Origin: Dactylorhiza incarnata
Lineage: Eukaryota > Streptophyta > Magnoliopsida > Asparagales > Orchidaceae
Assembly: GCA_033032865.1 (NCBI GenBank)
Contig: JAWHQI010000501.1
Coordinates: 620,001 to 684,000 of the forward strand
Length of the DNA stretch: 64,000 bases
Reading direction: 5' to 3'
Position numbers and translations under genes: made by a program. This document shows positions 24,260 through 36,600 of this stretch, one piece after another. The notes beneath the pieces were generated by a model. It did not search any database. It was not told the DNA's origin and saw only the letters and a program-made list of their open reading frames with translations. How positions within the stretch are numbered: position 1 is the first letter of the stretch; each line of letters opens with the position of its first letter.

Positions 24260-25230
24260 CAACCTCAAATCCTAATTTCATAAGTTTTCCCACGGAATCT
24301 TTAATCATAGTTTCTATTTAACATGCATGGGGTGCAAATAGTGATTTACACAACAAGTATCATCTACAGATCTTTATAAATTCTGCAAACATCACAATAG
24401 CATAATAATCATCTAAAAACATCAAATCCAAGGTTTCAAAATTTTCCAAGGATTTTACAATCATAATTTCAATTTACAATGATAGGTGTGCAAATAGGGT
24501 TTTACACATTAGGTACCATCTAATGATCTCTAAAAATTCTGAGAAAATTATCCTAGCACAATAATCATCTAAAAACACCAAATCCAAGGTTTCAAAATTT
24601 TCCAGGGATTTTACAATCATAATTTCGATTTACAATGATAGGTGTACAAATAGGGTTTTACACACTAGGTACCATCTAATGATCTCTAAAAATTCTGAGA
24701 AAATTAACCTAGCATAATAATCATCTAAAACCACCAAATCCAAGGTTTCAAAATTTTCCAGGGAGTATTTATCCATAATTATCATTTAATACAAATGGTG
24801 TGTCAATAAGGGATTACACTACAACTATCATCTACAGGTCACAATAAATTCTGATAAAATTACAGTAGTGTAATATTGACCTAAAAACTTCAGTGCCTAA
24901 GTCTCAGAATTTTACAAGGGGTATTTATCCATAATTACTGTTTAATACAAATGGTGTGCCAATAAGGGTTTGTACATCAAATGCTACATTATGACCTCAA
25001 TAAATTCTGGAAAAATGAGTAGAACATGGTAATGGCCTAAAAATACCAATTCCTAAGTTTCATAATATTCCAAGGATTATTTTTTCATAATTACCATTTA
25101 ATATCATTGGTGTGTCAATAAGGGTTTACACTACAACTACCATTTATCTGAAACCATAAATCACAGGAAAATTAATAGGTAATTATAATGATCTAAAAAG
25201 GGTCTATCCAGAATCTCATAATTTTCTCAG
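24260..25230 (+). repeat. Diverged ~156-bp tandem repeats, LTR copy 2
   Basis: Same arrangement as in LTR copy 1. Confidence 0.8.
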
Positions 25231-26325
25231 TGGATTTTATGCATGTTTGCTACAAGATAAGGAATTTACAAAAATGCCCTTATGCCATAAAAGCCCACCT
25301 TTTTTTCCTCCAAAAATTCTAGCAATAATCATGGGGGTTCTAAATACTGAAATAATGAGCCACCTTTAATTTCATAATTTTCCATAAAACTATTCTCATT
25401 GAATTCATATAAACTTCAAAGGGTAAAAATGTAATTGGTGCTAACACTAGTATGAAATAAATTTCATAAATTCCCAATAATTCACCAGAGGTCTAACCCA
25501 ACATTATAGACCTATGACCAGAGATCTAGAATTTTCTAGATTCAAATACCCATTTTTATTTCATTAATTTTAAAGGGGCTAACTTTGGATTAAAACATAA
25601 AACCCTAAAATTTTAACTCCAAAAATTTTCTAACTTCAGAGGATGATGTATTCCATCCACACCAACTCATAACCAGAGTTTCAAGGGCATATAATGGGGC
25701 AAATGGGCCAAAATCACCTTTTTTCCCTTTTTGCTAAATGCACCCCAATTTTCCCTTAAGTCCCAAAACTTCAATTTGAATCTCAGATAAATTCACTCAT
25801 GCACATGAGATGAAATTTATACCAGAGATGATACATGACCTAAAGAAGCCCTCACCAAAATTTGGGGTCAACTTGAGGTGCCTAGCTCCCCAAATCACAT
25901 TAATTTGATAAATCAAATAATGGACAAAACTATAGGAGAATCTTCTCCTAAAAATCTGAATTTTTTACACAAGGTAGTCCTAGGGGATATACATGCATGG
26001 TCCAATTTCAGCTTCATTGGAGTTTCTATTGGAGAGATATGACCATTTGAAGTTCTGATCTAGTTTAAGACCAGTCCCACGAAAAATGGTGTTGATGGAG
26101 CTACAGGGACCCAATTGGAGTGAAATCAATTTCTAAATTTTGTTGAGACATAGATCTATAACTTTTATTTAGGAGACTTTTTCTGAATATGCCCTTAAGA
26201 GGCATAAAAAAAATTATGAATGAGACTGAAATATAAAGGCAGGATTATTTTCTATATAATAATAAATAAATAACAAAAAGGAAATCACTGTTCATCTTCT
26301 TCCTAAAAGACCCGAAATTTTCAGT

Positions 26326-26898
26326 CTACAGGGCTGATTTCGGACCCATTTTCCCGGCCACCTGGGCACTCCTTCGTCCGACAAACACCACAATCTCCAT
26401 CGTGGATGTGGGGGCTATGGATCCCCGGCGGCGGCCCGTACGGCAGTTTTGAGCTTGGGCTAAAATGCCCCCATTTTTTCGAAAATGAAAGAAGGAATCG
26501 TACTCATTTGAGCTCGATCTCAACCCTAGAAGATCTAGGAAGCTAGCACAGATGGAGAGGGGAAGGAAACTTGCCTCAATCGAGCTTGGTGGTGGACTTT
26601 TCCCAGAATCGCCATGGCCGACCATGCTCCAAGCTCTCCCATGCCGATTCCTCATTTCTCCATCAAATGCAGTGATCCAAAGCTCGATTTCAGTTGCTTG
26701 GCACCTTCTGAAGCTGATGGAGGGGTGTATTGGGGGTGAGGTTGGTTGTTTGTGATGATTTAAAAAGAGGGAGGTCGGGCATGAGCTTTGGATGCTCCTC
26801 CTTGGCTCCAAGTGTCCTCCACCCCCGAATTCCTGCTGGGAATTACTGGTGGAGATCAGAATTAAGCTGATGGAGGGGGATTGAGTGCCAATTGTCAC
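26326..26898 (-). other. 190-codon open frame in giant LTR copy 2, function unknown
   Basis: Counterpart of 17202-17774, same length and start. Differences such as W to C, P to L and S to C are spread along the chain. Confidence 0.35.
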
Positions 26899-27093
26899 TC
26901 AACCCCTAATTCCATGCTTTGGCCATATGTGAAATTGGGGGAAAATCCCAAATTCACCCTTGCATGTCACCTTCTTCCAAAATCTGAGGGGCAAGCATGG
27001 TAATTGGGTCTTGGGCCTCAGAATGGGTCTCTATTGAGTGCCTTAGTCCATGGGAATTTGGTTTGATTTCATATAAGCTCATTTTAGGCCCAT

Positions 27094-27572
27094 TTGACCA
27101 AATGTTGACTTTTGAGTTGACTTGGTCAAATTGGTGAGTGGGCTGGTTCAATGTGTTGGTCTTGAGTCCCTTGACACCACCAAATGTTGATTGGGTCATG
27201 GTGGTGCCCCAATTGGGTCAATTTTGCCAATATGTGTGATTTTGACCCAAATTGGGAAAAATTTGACTTTTGTCAAATTGGACCAATTAATAACCAATAG
27301 ATGGGTCTTTTGGGTCCTCTGTACCCCAACTGGGGTTTGTAATACATTAGTGGGGTTAATTTGATCATTTGAACCCTAATTGACCCTTAATTGAGTGGTT
27401 TGACTTATTTGGGCATAGAGTTGACTTTGACCAAATTGATCAATTTGGCTGACCCCAACGGGTCCTAAATGACCCAAGGGACTCCCTAAGGGGTTTAGGG
27501 AGATTTGGTGGGGCCCACTTGTCATTTTGAAGCTCAATTATTAAGCCCTAAGCTTTGGGCTCAATTTGACTA
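27094..27572 (+). promoter_or_regulatory. W-box cluster, LTR copy 2
   Basis: Same cluster in the LTR that would drive transcription in element sense. Nearly all cores are retained; a few substitutions change single sites. Confidence 0.5.
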
Positions 27573-27706
27573 TTTGCACACCATGGTGATTTTTACCTAT
27601 TCACCTTGGTTCTTAAGGCCATTTTGGCCTCTTAGAGAAATGTCATGACCTTGTCATGACGAAATGCGCCTTAGGGGTCTATTTGTTATGGGGATGTTAC
27701 AGAACG

Positions 27707-28239
27707 CAGATCTCTTTGAGTTCGTCGAACGCAGCCTTTGGTATATAACAGTTCACGATCTTAGGGTTCAGTAAGAGACATATTTAGTAACCGACCCTTT
27801 TTCGTGATTTGAGAGAGCAGCGCCGGAAGTGTTCCGCTAGGGCTTCTCTCCTCTTCCGACAGTCGCTGCCTCCCTTGTCTCGGATCTAGCAGTCTGTGGG
27901 GACACTGAGAGCTTTCTTCTCCGACTCATTCCTTGTTCGACAAGGCATTGAGGTTCTCCCCCGCTTGTGTGGATCTCTGTAGAGGGGCGGATCCATTTCG
28001 GTTCTTAGAACTCAAGATTGGTTCTACCAGAAATCAGTGAGGAGCATCTTGGTTGAGTATCGACTCAAACCCCCTTCAGGTACAATCTCTGCAAATGTTG
28101 TGGTTATTATTTTTATTTCTTGAATCAGTGAAATCGCAAGTTCCTTTTAACTGTTTAGGGTTGTTCTAGTTATTTATTCCGTTGCGCATATATGATATGC
28201 TGTATTATCATTTCTGAAATAGTATTAGAAAACCCAACA
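27707..28239 (+). repeat. Copia 3' LTR, right part
   Basis: Resumes the 24-bp array and continues through the TATA box (27742-27748) to AACCCAACA, parallel to 5160-5663. Followed by CTAAC, the outer target duplication. Confidence 0.92.
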
Positions 28240-28244
28240 CTAAC

Positions 28245-29253
28245 GCGCCCAGAACGCTCCCGTGTTCGTTGCACGCTCAGAACGCCTCCTAGTGCGCTCA
28301 GAACGCTCTCGTGTTCGTTATCTCCTAGCGTGCTCAGAACGCTCCCGTGCTCGCCGCGCGCTCAGACCACCTTCGCGCTCACAGTGCGCTCAGAACGCTC
28401 CCGTGTTCGTTGCGCGCTCAGTACGTCTCCTAACGCGCTCAGAACGCTCTCGTGTTCATTGCACGCTCAGAATGCCTCCTAGCGCGCTCAGAACGCTCCC
28501 GTGTTAGTTGCGCGCTCAGAACATTTCCACGTTCTGAACGCGGACGCAGTTAACATTTCCTAACTTCTCATATTGTAGGACCCGTTCGTCGCCTTTATCG
28601 CCTTCAATAAAGCTTCCTGAACTGCCCGAAGAGCGAGACGGTCATTTACGAAAAACGGCGATCCTTGTGCTCCAAATCGACCAGCATGATTCGCCCGTCA
28701 TGTGGTTACGGTGGTTACGACGGCAAAATTACTGGGCTACCCCCGGGCAAAGCTATAAAAGGAGCTCAGAGCCTTCATTTCAAGACACCTTGTCTTCTAT
28801 GCCCGAGAGAGCTCTTTTGAAGATTTCCTTGGAATTCTCCTTCGACGCTTGAAGATCTTCTTCGGCCCTCGAAGATCTCCTTCGAGCCTTCAAAGGTCGC
28901 GAAAGGCGACTCAGTCTTCTCACTTTTGTTCTCACCCCCGTTCTCAGAAGAAAAAGTATTTAGTTTTTCGAGAGGCGGTCTGTCACCCTCGGAGTTCTCT
29001 CTCTCTACTATTGTAACGAGCAACGACCTGTCGCGCTCGAGTTCTCAATCTCTAATTGTACCCCCTAGAAGATAGTGGAGGTTGGCTGGTACAGCTCCGA
29101 CCGTGTGGTTTTTCACCCTTTCCGGGCTTTCCACGTTAAAAGTTTTCGTGTCGCTTACTAACTCACTCATTGACCATTTGCTCGCTCGGTTCGCTTCTGA
29201 GCTAAGGCAGTTCAATTTGACCGGTCTACCAGAGCACCAAAGCGATCCACAAC
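28245..29253 (+). mobile_element. Gypsy 3' LTR, right part
   Basis: Continues the CGCTCAG array (to about 28530), then runs parallel to 350-1043, including TATAAAAG at 28754, and ends GATCCACAACA. Non-repetitive flank begins at 29254. Confidence 0.88.
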
Positions 29254-29399
29254 ATATATAAAGGAATATTTCATTTATAATATGTTGTATCATTAAAATA
29301 ATCCATATTATTTGTTATTTAAAATAAACAAAAAAGAAGATTCAGTCGTTCATTATTTAGAACAAAAATAAGAGAGTGCAGATCACACACTATTAATAT
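29254..29399. other. AT-rich flank between gypsy element and MITE
   Basis: I see nothing codable here. The first five bases (TATAT) would be the right-hand target duplication of the gypsy element, whose left partner is outside the window. Confidence 0.4.
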
Positions 29400-29407
29400 T
29401 ATAAGAA

Positions 29408-29806
29408 GGGCGCTGCTATTAGCACTGCAGTTTTGGCTATCCGCACTCAATTTGTACGAGTTATTACGCGTCTTTTGAAAATACGCTTTGTACATTTATT
29501 TTTAGGAACAGTGTTTAACATGAAAATGTAGATCTCGTCGAGATCTACAACTTTCGTGTTGAACACTTTTACTAAAAATGCACACACAGATGTATTGCCG
29601 CTCTGATTGAAATATGAGCATAACTATAGCGACTTTTTGGAAATACAACTTGAACATGCATTTTTAGGAAAAGTGTTCAACACGAAAGTTATAAATCTAG
29701 TACTTTTCCTAGAAATTAATATACAAGACGTAATTCCAAAAGGCGCGTAATAACTCGTACAAATTGAGTGCGAATAGCCAAAACTGCAGTGCTTATAGCA
29801 GCACCC
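29408..29806. mobile_element. MITE, 399 bp, 8-bp TSD TATAAGAA
   Basis: Terminal inverted repeats of about 85 bp beginning GGGYGCTGCTATWAGCACTG (left 29408-29495, right 29720-29806), flanked by TATAAGAA at 29400-29407 and 29807-29814. The centre holds further inverted segments (GATCTCGTCGAGATC at about 29530). The 8-bp duplication would suit a hAT-type mobiliser; the family is not identified. Confidence 0.82.
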
Positions 29807-29946
29807 TATAAGAATTTATTGATTTCAATCATAATTTCATAAGTTTTACATTCATTAGCCTTTGCAAATTATTCGGTCAGGTCCGTATGATCTCCACGGA
29901 GATCACACAGAATCAAAAGTGATCTCAACGCCTGACCATCCACGGA

Positions 29947-30180
29947 CCGGATCCCCTGAAGTTCGTGCTCCCCCTGGAGTTAGTGCGGGAACTCCAGGGG
30001 TGGATTTCGCACGATCTCGTCCATCTCTTATTTTTTATATATTTTTTAGTTTTTTTACTTTTTCTCTTTTGTCTTCTAGTGAATAAATGATCTCGCCCGC
30101 TGATTGATGAAGTTGGGAGATTGCGCGCCGTCAAATTGAACTCCATTCCGAAATTCCCGCACGAACTCCAGGTGATCCGG
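29947..30180. repeat. Palindromic element upstream of the RAB3GAP gene
   Basis: Ends are inverted: CCGGATCCCCTGAAGTTCGT on the left against CCGGATCACCTGGAGTTCGT (reverse of the right end). The left end contains a perfect 11-bp hairpin, CCCCTGGAGTT at 29971-29981 and AACTCCAGGGG at 29990-30000. Possibly a second MITE; no clear target duplication. Confidence 0.5.
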
Positions 30181-30406
30181 GGTTCAAAAATTTAGCGGCT
30201 ACATTATAATTTCTCAGTAAGACATGGGAATGGGATTAATTTTCTTTTATTTTTTATTTAATTTCTTTGCGAGTCATGTATCCAAGATGGTGTTAAAGTA
30301 TTCTAATTTTGGGAATTTTTTATTCAGTTTAATTACCAATTTCTCCGACTCTCACCATCGCACTTTTCGTCTTCTTTCTTCTCTCCTCTCGGACATTTCT
30401 GCATAC

Positions 30407-30412
30407 ATGTAG
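30407..30412 (+). promoter_or_regulatory. Start-stop upstream ORF (ATGTAG)
   Basis: ATG directly followed by TAG, ten bases before the main ATG at 30423. If the transcript starts upstream (unknown), this is a minimal uORF that could delay or reduce initiation at the main start. Confidence 0.35.
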
Positions 30413-30422
30413 TGAGCAGAAG

Positions 30423-30630
30423 ATGGACATCCCTCCTTTGGATAACCCCAGTGATCCGGATCGGATGGATTCCGCCTCCTCCACTGCCGTGGAGTCCTCG
30501 ACGGACTTCGGTGGCTCCTCCGCGCCCAACCTTTCTTTCGTCTCCAGAGCCAAAACCGCCCTCCACTCCGCCGCGGCCCGGGCGGAGAAGGTTCTCACCG
30601 ACATCAAGGCGGACTTGAGGAGCGATCGGG
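30423..30630 (+). CDS. RAB3GAP1: RAB3GAP exon 1
   Basis: 69 codons plus one base. Acidic, Ser-rich start, then FVSRAKTALHSAAARAEKVL, a small helical stretch near residues 37-56. Donor GTAGAA; intron 1 is 64 bp. Confidence 0.85.
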
Positions 30631-33600
30631 GTAGAAATCTGAAAATATCATGAATCTTGCTGTCTGAATAATGTCTGACGGCGAATTGTTGCAGATGGCG
30701 ATGGGCAGACAAAGAAGGATTCCAGGAAATTGGACTACAAGGAATCCTCTGGAGATGATGTATCTGACAAGCCAAGGGAGGAGGTGTGAATGTTTTCTTG
30801 ACATTACTGTCGATTTTTCTTTAGCATACGTAGCTGTATTTCAAAACTAGTATGATACTTTTTTTAAGATTCAGTAAGTTTCTGCATAGTAATTGTGGAA
30901 AATCCTTAGCAAATGGTTCATTGTGGAAAATCCTTAGCAAATGGTTCATTGTGGAAAATCCTTAGCAAATGGTTCATTGTAGAAATTGCTTTTTGACCAT
31001 GCTGATATATACGGTACAATTATCTACTATCATGTAAGTATCTACTTTTGTTATATTTAAAAAGACAAGCGGAGGTGCACAGGGTCCCCTACACAGACAA
31101 TGCAATGGAACTGTCGCTCGAGCGATGACCGAGTATTATTGTGGCTGCACACCGCGCACGGATGGATCCTATATGTATCTATAAACAATTTATATTTTTT
31201 TGAAATTTATGCTAGCCCCATATATTAAAAAAAATTATGTGTTTCGTTAGATCAAGGAGATTAAAATTGAAGGGCTTAGATTCATTTGATGGTCCAATTA
31301 TCGGACCATGACCTTTTCGTGTTCGTCCATTTGGGCGGAATTGAGACCCTAACATTAGAATTGGTGGTCATTTTAATTGAAATTGGACTCCAATTTCAAT
31401 TTTGAAGTCTCAATTTCTCAAGTTTTTCTTTTTAATATAGTATAAGTGAATTGTTTCCAGAAAATGAGAAGGTGATTGTATGCTTTTCTAAATGTATTGT
31501 CAACATGTTTGTGATTTGCAAGCCTGGATTGTATCTGCATGGCTCCTAGACTGTCATGTTCCAGTGAGCATTTCATTTTGATGCTGAACTACAGAATTAG
31601 TGATTTGAATGTATAAAGGAGACAGTTGAACAGAAGCTTCAAATTATCCTTCCACAAATTTAATTCGAAATTCGAGTCTACTTTTATAAGTCCTTTTTGA
31701 AAATTATAAATACTTAATGGTTAAATGGCATTCCCTTAATGAGTAATTGCTCTATGAAATTATAATTTTTTACAGTAAAAAATTATGATTAAAGATATGA
31801 TCTAGGTTTGACTTTGAGCAAAGGTACTTATGAATCTTTAGTTCTTTGGTTGGGAAGAAAAATGGAAGTTTCTACTTTAATTTTTGGATAAATTTGTATT
31901 TATGACTCAGAACAATGTGGCAGCTTCTCTTGTTTGTTTTAGGATGGAACATTGTTTGAGCTATTTTTAAAGTTTAGTAGTATACATCATGGTTTCTTCA
32001 AATGTGATGTTTAGTATATTTCTTCATTTAAGATATAGTTTTAGAATGGACAAACTGTTTCATCATTTCCAAGGGGAGTTATTTGGCTGGTGGGGGTGGA
32101 AGATGATGATGTTCTTGGTATCAAGTCGTTGAATAATTATTTGTGTTCCTTTTAATTTCTTCGTAATCGGCGAAATAATTTAGTTAGGCGTGAAGTATGT
32201 CTTCCAGCACTATAAAGGCTTCATATTTGTTTTTTCTCCTTCAGCAGCATGAAAAAGGCATAACAGACATACACAGAGAGAACTTATCGTTTAGTACTTC
32301 TATCTAGATAAACTCTCACACCATTCTTTATTATCTGTCATCATAATCTTGGTTTTCTTTCACATTCTTTAAGGATTTTAATTTTATGTAAAACACTCAA
32401 AGTTTCTAGTATAATCTCCCCAATATTTAAACAGAAACTCTGATAAACCTAGTGAATTTTAGTTGATAACATTTTGTTGACTATAAAAAAACCATTATTT
32501 TTATTTTATCTCATTTATTCAACTACGTGGACGCTCCCAAATCATCGGGGGCATCTTTTTTGCCATGAACCAGCAACCTTCAGTAGGTTCTATTTCTTAT
32601 CATTATTCCTCATAGTTACACATGCATGTTTCTTCCCCGTGTTCATTTTGGCCGTACATTAAAGAATGATTCCAAAAAAATTTGTATAGGTTTCTTTTAC
32701 TATAATGATTTTCATATTTGCAGTCTTCAGAAGAATTCTTTACTGCAGCAAATGATGATCATAATTCATCTAATAAGTTGAAAATTCCTCCAGCCTCTGT
32801 TCTAAAGCAACTGGCAGCAGCTTATGAGTAAGACCCTTTTGTTGAACATAAGTCCATTTATGGCTCTAATAAATTTTTGATGGCATGGGATTGGATGACT
32901 GTTCCTTGTGTTATGTATATTTTTAATAATGAATCTTAGGGACTCTTTTCCTTTGCTGTAGGACTGGGAAAAATTTAATAGGTTTAAAAGATCTATTGAG
33001 TTTAGTTGAAGATCCATTACCAACCAGGGAGAAATCAGGATTGAGCTTTTCTGCTGTTAAGTCCCTGGTTCTTGGCGAAAAGGATGATAAATCATTCTCT
33101 GATCTTTCTAATGGTGAGGAACTTCACTCCATGATACAACTTCTATTTGATTCAGGTAGGGCCTTGTTATTATTTTGAGTGTTTTTTTTATTTGTACATT
33201 ATCTGACTGAGTAGTTTCCTTGATGCTTATTCACATCGTAATATCTGCAAGATGTTTACAGAGAATTCATTTATCCAAATGAATAGTGGATCTGGATTAA
33301 CTTCCCTTTCTTTAGCATCTATTCCTAAGGATATCAGAGGTGCACCCCCTGAGAGCTTTGTCGTCAGACTTTCAGAAGTTATTGGAGGTTTCAAATCTCT
33401 TCAAAAAATGGCTTGTTTTTGGGGTTGCGTTGTTATTGAAGTAAGTCTATCATCTTTTGTTCATTAGAGAAGAAACCGAATTTGTTTTCTTGATGATGGG
33501 TTCTCTTTTGATTATCATTCGTTCATTAGAAAATACCTTATACCTTTTCTGAAGGTCCAGTTTTCTTTTCATTTACTTTCATGGGTTTGTCTAATTCTTA

Positions 33601-36600
33601 AACATGCAAATTAATATTTTTTATGTGTGCTGGCAAATCTAGGCATGTTGGTAATCAACAAATGAAATTTTTTAATTCCTCAATTTCACCATATCTTATA
33701 ATTAATTCATCTGAAGATGCAGCGGAAGAGTCAGAAAGCACAAGAGCAACGATTGTCCCCATCTTCAATCAAGTAATGCTGAATGAAATCGTTAATAATA
33801 GTTTAGCGACATCCCAGTTATTGACCACTCCCCCTCAAGATGCAACATAAATATCTTATATTTGTTACAACTAAGTATGTTGTTCCCTAACCTTCACAAT
33901 AAGAGTAACGTTCTTCTTAAAGAAGTTTGTCTCTAACGAAGTGACAATCAACTTCATTATGCTTAGTTCTATCATGGAAGATAGGGTTCAAACCAATGTA
34001 GACGGTAGTCTGATTATCACATCATTCCTAACTTCTCCAGAAGATATTGTGACTACGTATGCTCACAAGAAGTGTGGCTCATAGCTATATATTCAGCTTC
34101 ATCAATAGATTTGGCAACAACTGTTTTTCTCTTGCTCCCCCAACATACAAGATTTCTTCCTAATAAACTATAATTTCTTGTGGTTGATCAACGAGTATTT
34201 AACCAACCTTCCCAATCAACATTTGAATATCCTTAGATCGTGAACCTCGAAAAGTTTTCCTGACCATTATAACCATAGACAATACTTTGATCCAAATAGT
34301 CTTGTAAGTACTTCAAAATACGAATGACAACCTCCCAATGAGATTCTTTCAGAGAACTCATAAACTAGTTGGCACAACTCTGAACAAAGGAAATACCAGG
34401 TCTTATAATGGTAAAGATAATTCGTTTTCCCAACAAGCCTTCGGTATTAGTGAGGATCATCATAACTTTGTACTTCATCGCTTTAGAGTTTGACATTTGG
34501 ATCCTTAGGGGTTTAAATAGGCTGTCCCTAGGAGTTCAGATTCTTCAAGATGATAAAGTACGTATTTTCCATTGGGATAGAAAAATATGCTTCTCAATCT
34601 CGGCAAATTCTATACTATGAAATGCTACAATTGACCGACTTGTTTGGTATGAAATTTAATCTAAAAAGTCCTTGGAATCTTCTATTGCTAAAAGTTCACT
34701 GCCAGTAATGAAGATATGTCCATATATATGTCCTTTCAAAGGTGAGGAACTTTCCCTTTCTCCCTATAAAAAATAGGCCTTAGGTTGCTTAATATATACT
34801 TCCTCGGATAAGCCCCCATGCAATAATGCATTCTTGGTATATAGATGAAACAAAGACTAATGTCTCATAGGTTCTAAATAAATCAAAACCCTGGCAAAAC
34901 AATTTTACAACAAGAAAGAAATTTTGATGTAGTTAATGTCATATGTCTGAGAATATCCTTTGGCCGCAAGAGGAGCCTTTATCCGCTCCACCATATCTTA
35001 AGGGAGAAACTTGACTGTATAAACCCTCTGACGTCGAACAACGATCTTGTATTGATTACCCAAGCTACGTAATAATTTATAAAGAAGGTGATCGGGTAAA
35101 AAGAAAAAGATTTAAGACCCACTCTTTATGCCTATAACTCAGTATCTTTTGTGCAGTCTTGGAACTAGGATCCCCTCCCTTTCTATAAATTGTTTCATCA
35201 ACTTTGTATTTTCACATCCTTCAGCCACTTGTGCAAACTTTGTACTAGTTCACATGTTTTTTTGCTGCAGGCTTTTTGCATCAATTATGTTTTGACATTT
35301 CAAGTAGAATAATAACTTCTTTGATCTTGTCATTTGAGTTATTAACAACCTTTTATTCCTGCAGCTTAGGAGACTGTGGTCTAAAGGATTGCCAGTACCA
35401 TGGATGCCACTGGATGCCGATCCTGATTTGGATTCATGTCTTCTGCATCAGCAATTGCAGGTGATCAATTGTTGTATATCCAGGAAACTAAGACAAAATG
35501 CTGCGATTAAGTCGTTAGATTCTGTAATAAGGGAAGCTAATTTAGTCAACAAAGGGTTAGTTGACTCTCTGGAGAACTCAAATAGCATGCGATATGCCAG
35601 ACTCGTCTCCGGACAGTTTGTTCTTAGGCTTGGTGTTGATCATCTTTCGGAAAATTTAACAATGTTGGAAACTGGTGAACCCATTTATTCTCCAGTTACA
35701 CAGGTAATACCTTTGGATAAATGATGCTCTCAAAATGTTACCTGTATTCTGTGTAATTTTGGATGCTTGTAAATATGCAGGAAGGTCCCATTCTAACAGA
35801 AGAACTTATTAAAGAAACAGAGGAACTTGTGCTGCGCACTGGCAGGTTATTGCCTCTACTCGGTCTGATCATAATTTTTTTCAAAATAAATTTGGCTTAG
35901 ATTTTTGTTGGTTGCGCATTACACACTTTTCCTAATGAACTTTATGTTCGTTTTAGTTATAACTACTTCCTTCTGATTGATGTTTCTCCGATCCCTGTTT
36001 TTTTATAATTGATACCAACGTGCAATTCATGAATGTTTTGTGTAGCTTTATTCTAATGCGACCATGTTATATGATTATTCTTATGGGTATTCCTGATAAA
36101 AGTGCATATGATATATGAGTTTGGTATTCTAGTACCAACATGCGTTCTGTAGAAGTTTAGTGCTAGGAAATCATGTTGTACTGTTTAAGGAGTCATCTTG
36201 CCACATATATATGACTCATCTACAAATGTGAGCATGAAATAATAGTCTACCGGACAAACCTGATTGGAAATACAAAAGAGACAGGTAAAAACCATGGTCA
36301 TGTAGTTTGACAATCAAAAGTAGGAGAAATGAATTCTAAAACTATAAAACTATGGCTCTGTTTGGCGGGATGGCTCCCACCAAAGTGCGAATAGCGGAAG
36401 GGCGGAGCGGACTGGATCTAGTGCGGCATCCGTCAGCGTCGTACCGGCTAGCTGCCGCCCCGTCAAACATGTCATATATATAATGTATAATTGCTTTGTA
36501 ATTATTGCTTTCTGGAAGCATGACTGCCTTGACAGTTCATTGTAGTTTTAACTGGCAGCTTTGGTGTTGGATGTTCTCAACTCCTCTCTGACATGCAAGC

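Larger units (their letters stand above)
12090..27701 (-). mobile_element. Giant-LTR non-autonomous gypsy derivative (LARD-like)
   Basis: Two direct repeats, 12090-18576 (6487 bp) and 21242-27701 (6460 bp), bracket 2665 bp of internal DNA, with GAACG duplicated at both outer ends. Read on the minus strand the LTR is TGTAACATCCCC...GGGTCTTACA. The sequence inside the right-hand LTR reads TGGTATCAGCTTA, an initiator-Met-like primer site. The sequence inside the left-hand LTR contains AAATTTCGGGGACGAAATT, a block I associate with the 3' end of Del/Tekay chromoviruses. No gag or pol motif was found in any frame of the internal part. Size and structure fit large retrotransposon derivatives, but LTRs of this length are at the extreme. 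Confidence 0.9.
21242..27701 (-). repeat. Giant LTR, copy 2 (5' LTR in element sense)
   Basis: 6460 bp, same order of internal features as copy 1. The outer end abuts GAACG at 27702, beyond which the interrupted copia LTR resumes. Confidence 0.92.
4521..28239 (+). mobile_element. Ty1/copia retrotransposon inserted in gypsy LTR, itself interrupted
   Basis: LTRs begin TGTTGGAGTTTCTGAGG (4521 and 11527) and end CCAACA (5663 and 28239). Flanking CTAAC duplications mark the insertion. Internal order is PBS, gag, protease, integrase, RT, RNase H, the Ty1/copia order. Without the 15.6-kb insertion at 12090-27701 the element is about 8.1 kb. All coding parts carry stops or frameshifts. The two LTRs differ by roughly 2% by eye, plus two repeat units of the internal array. 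Confidence 0.92.
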
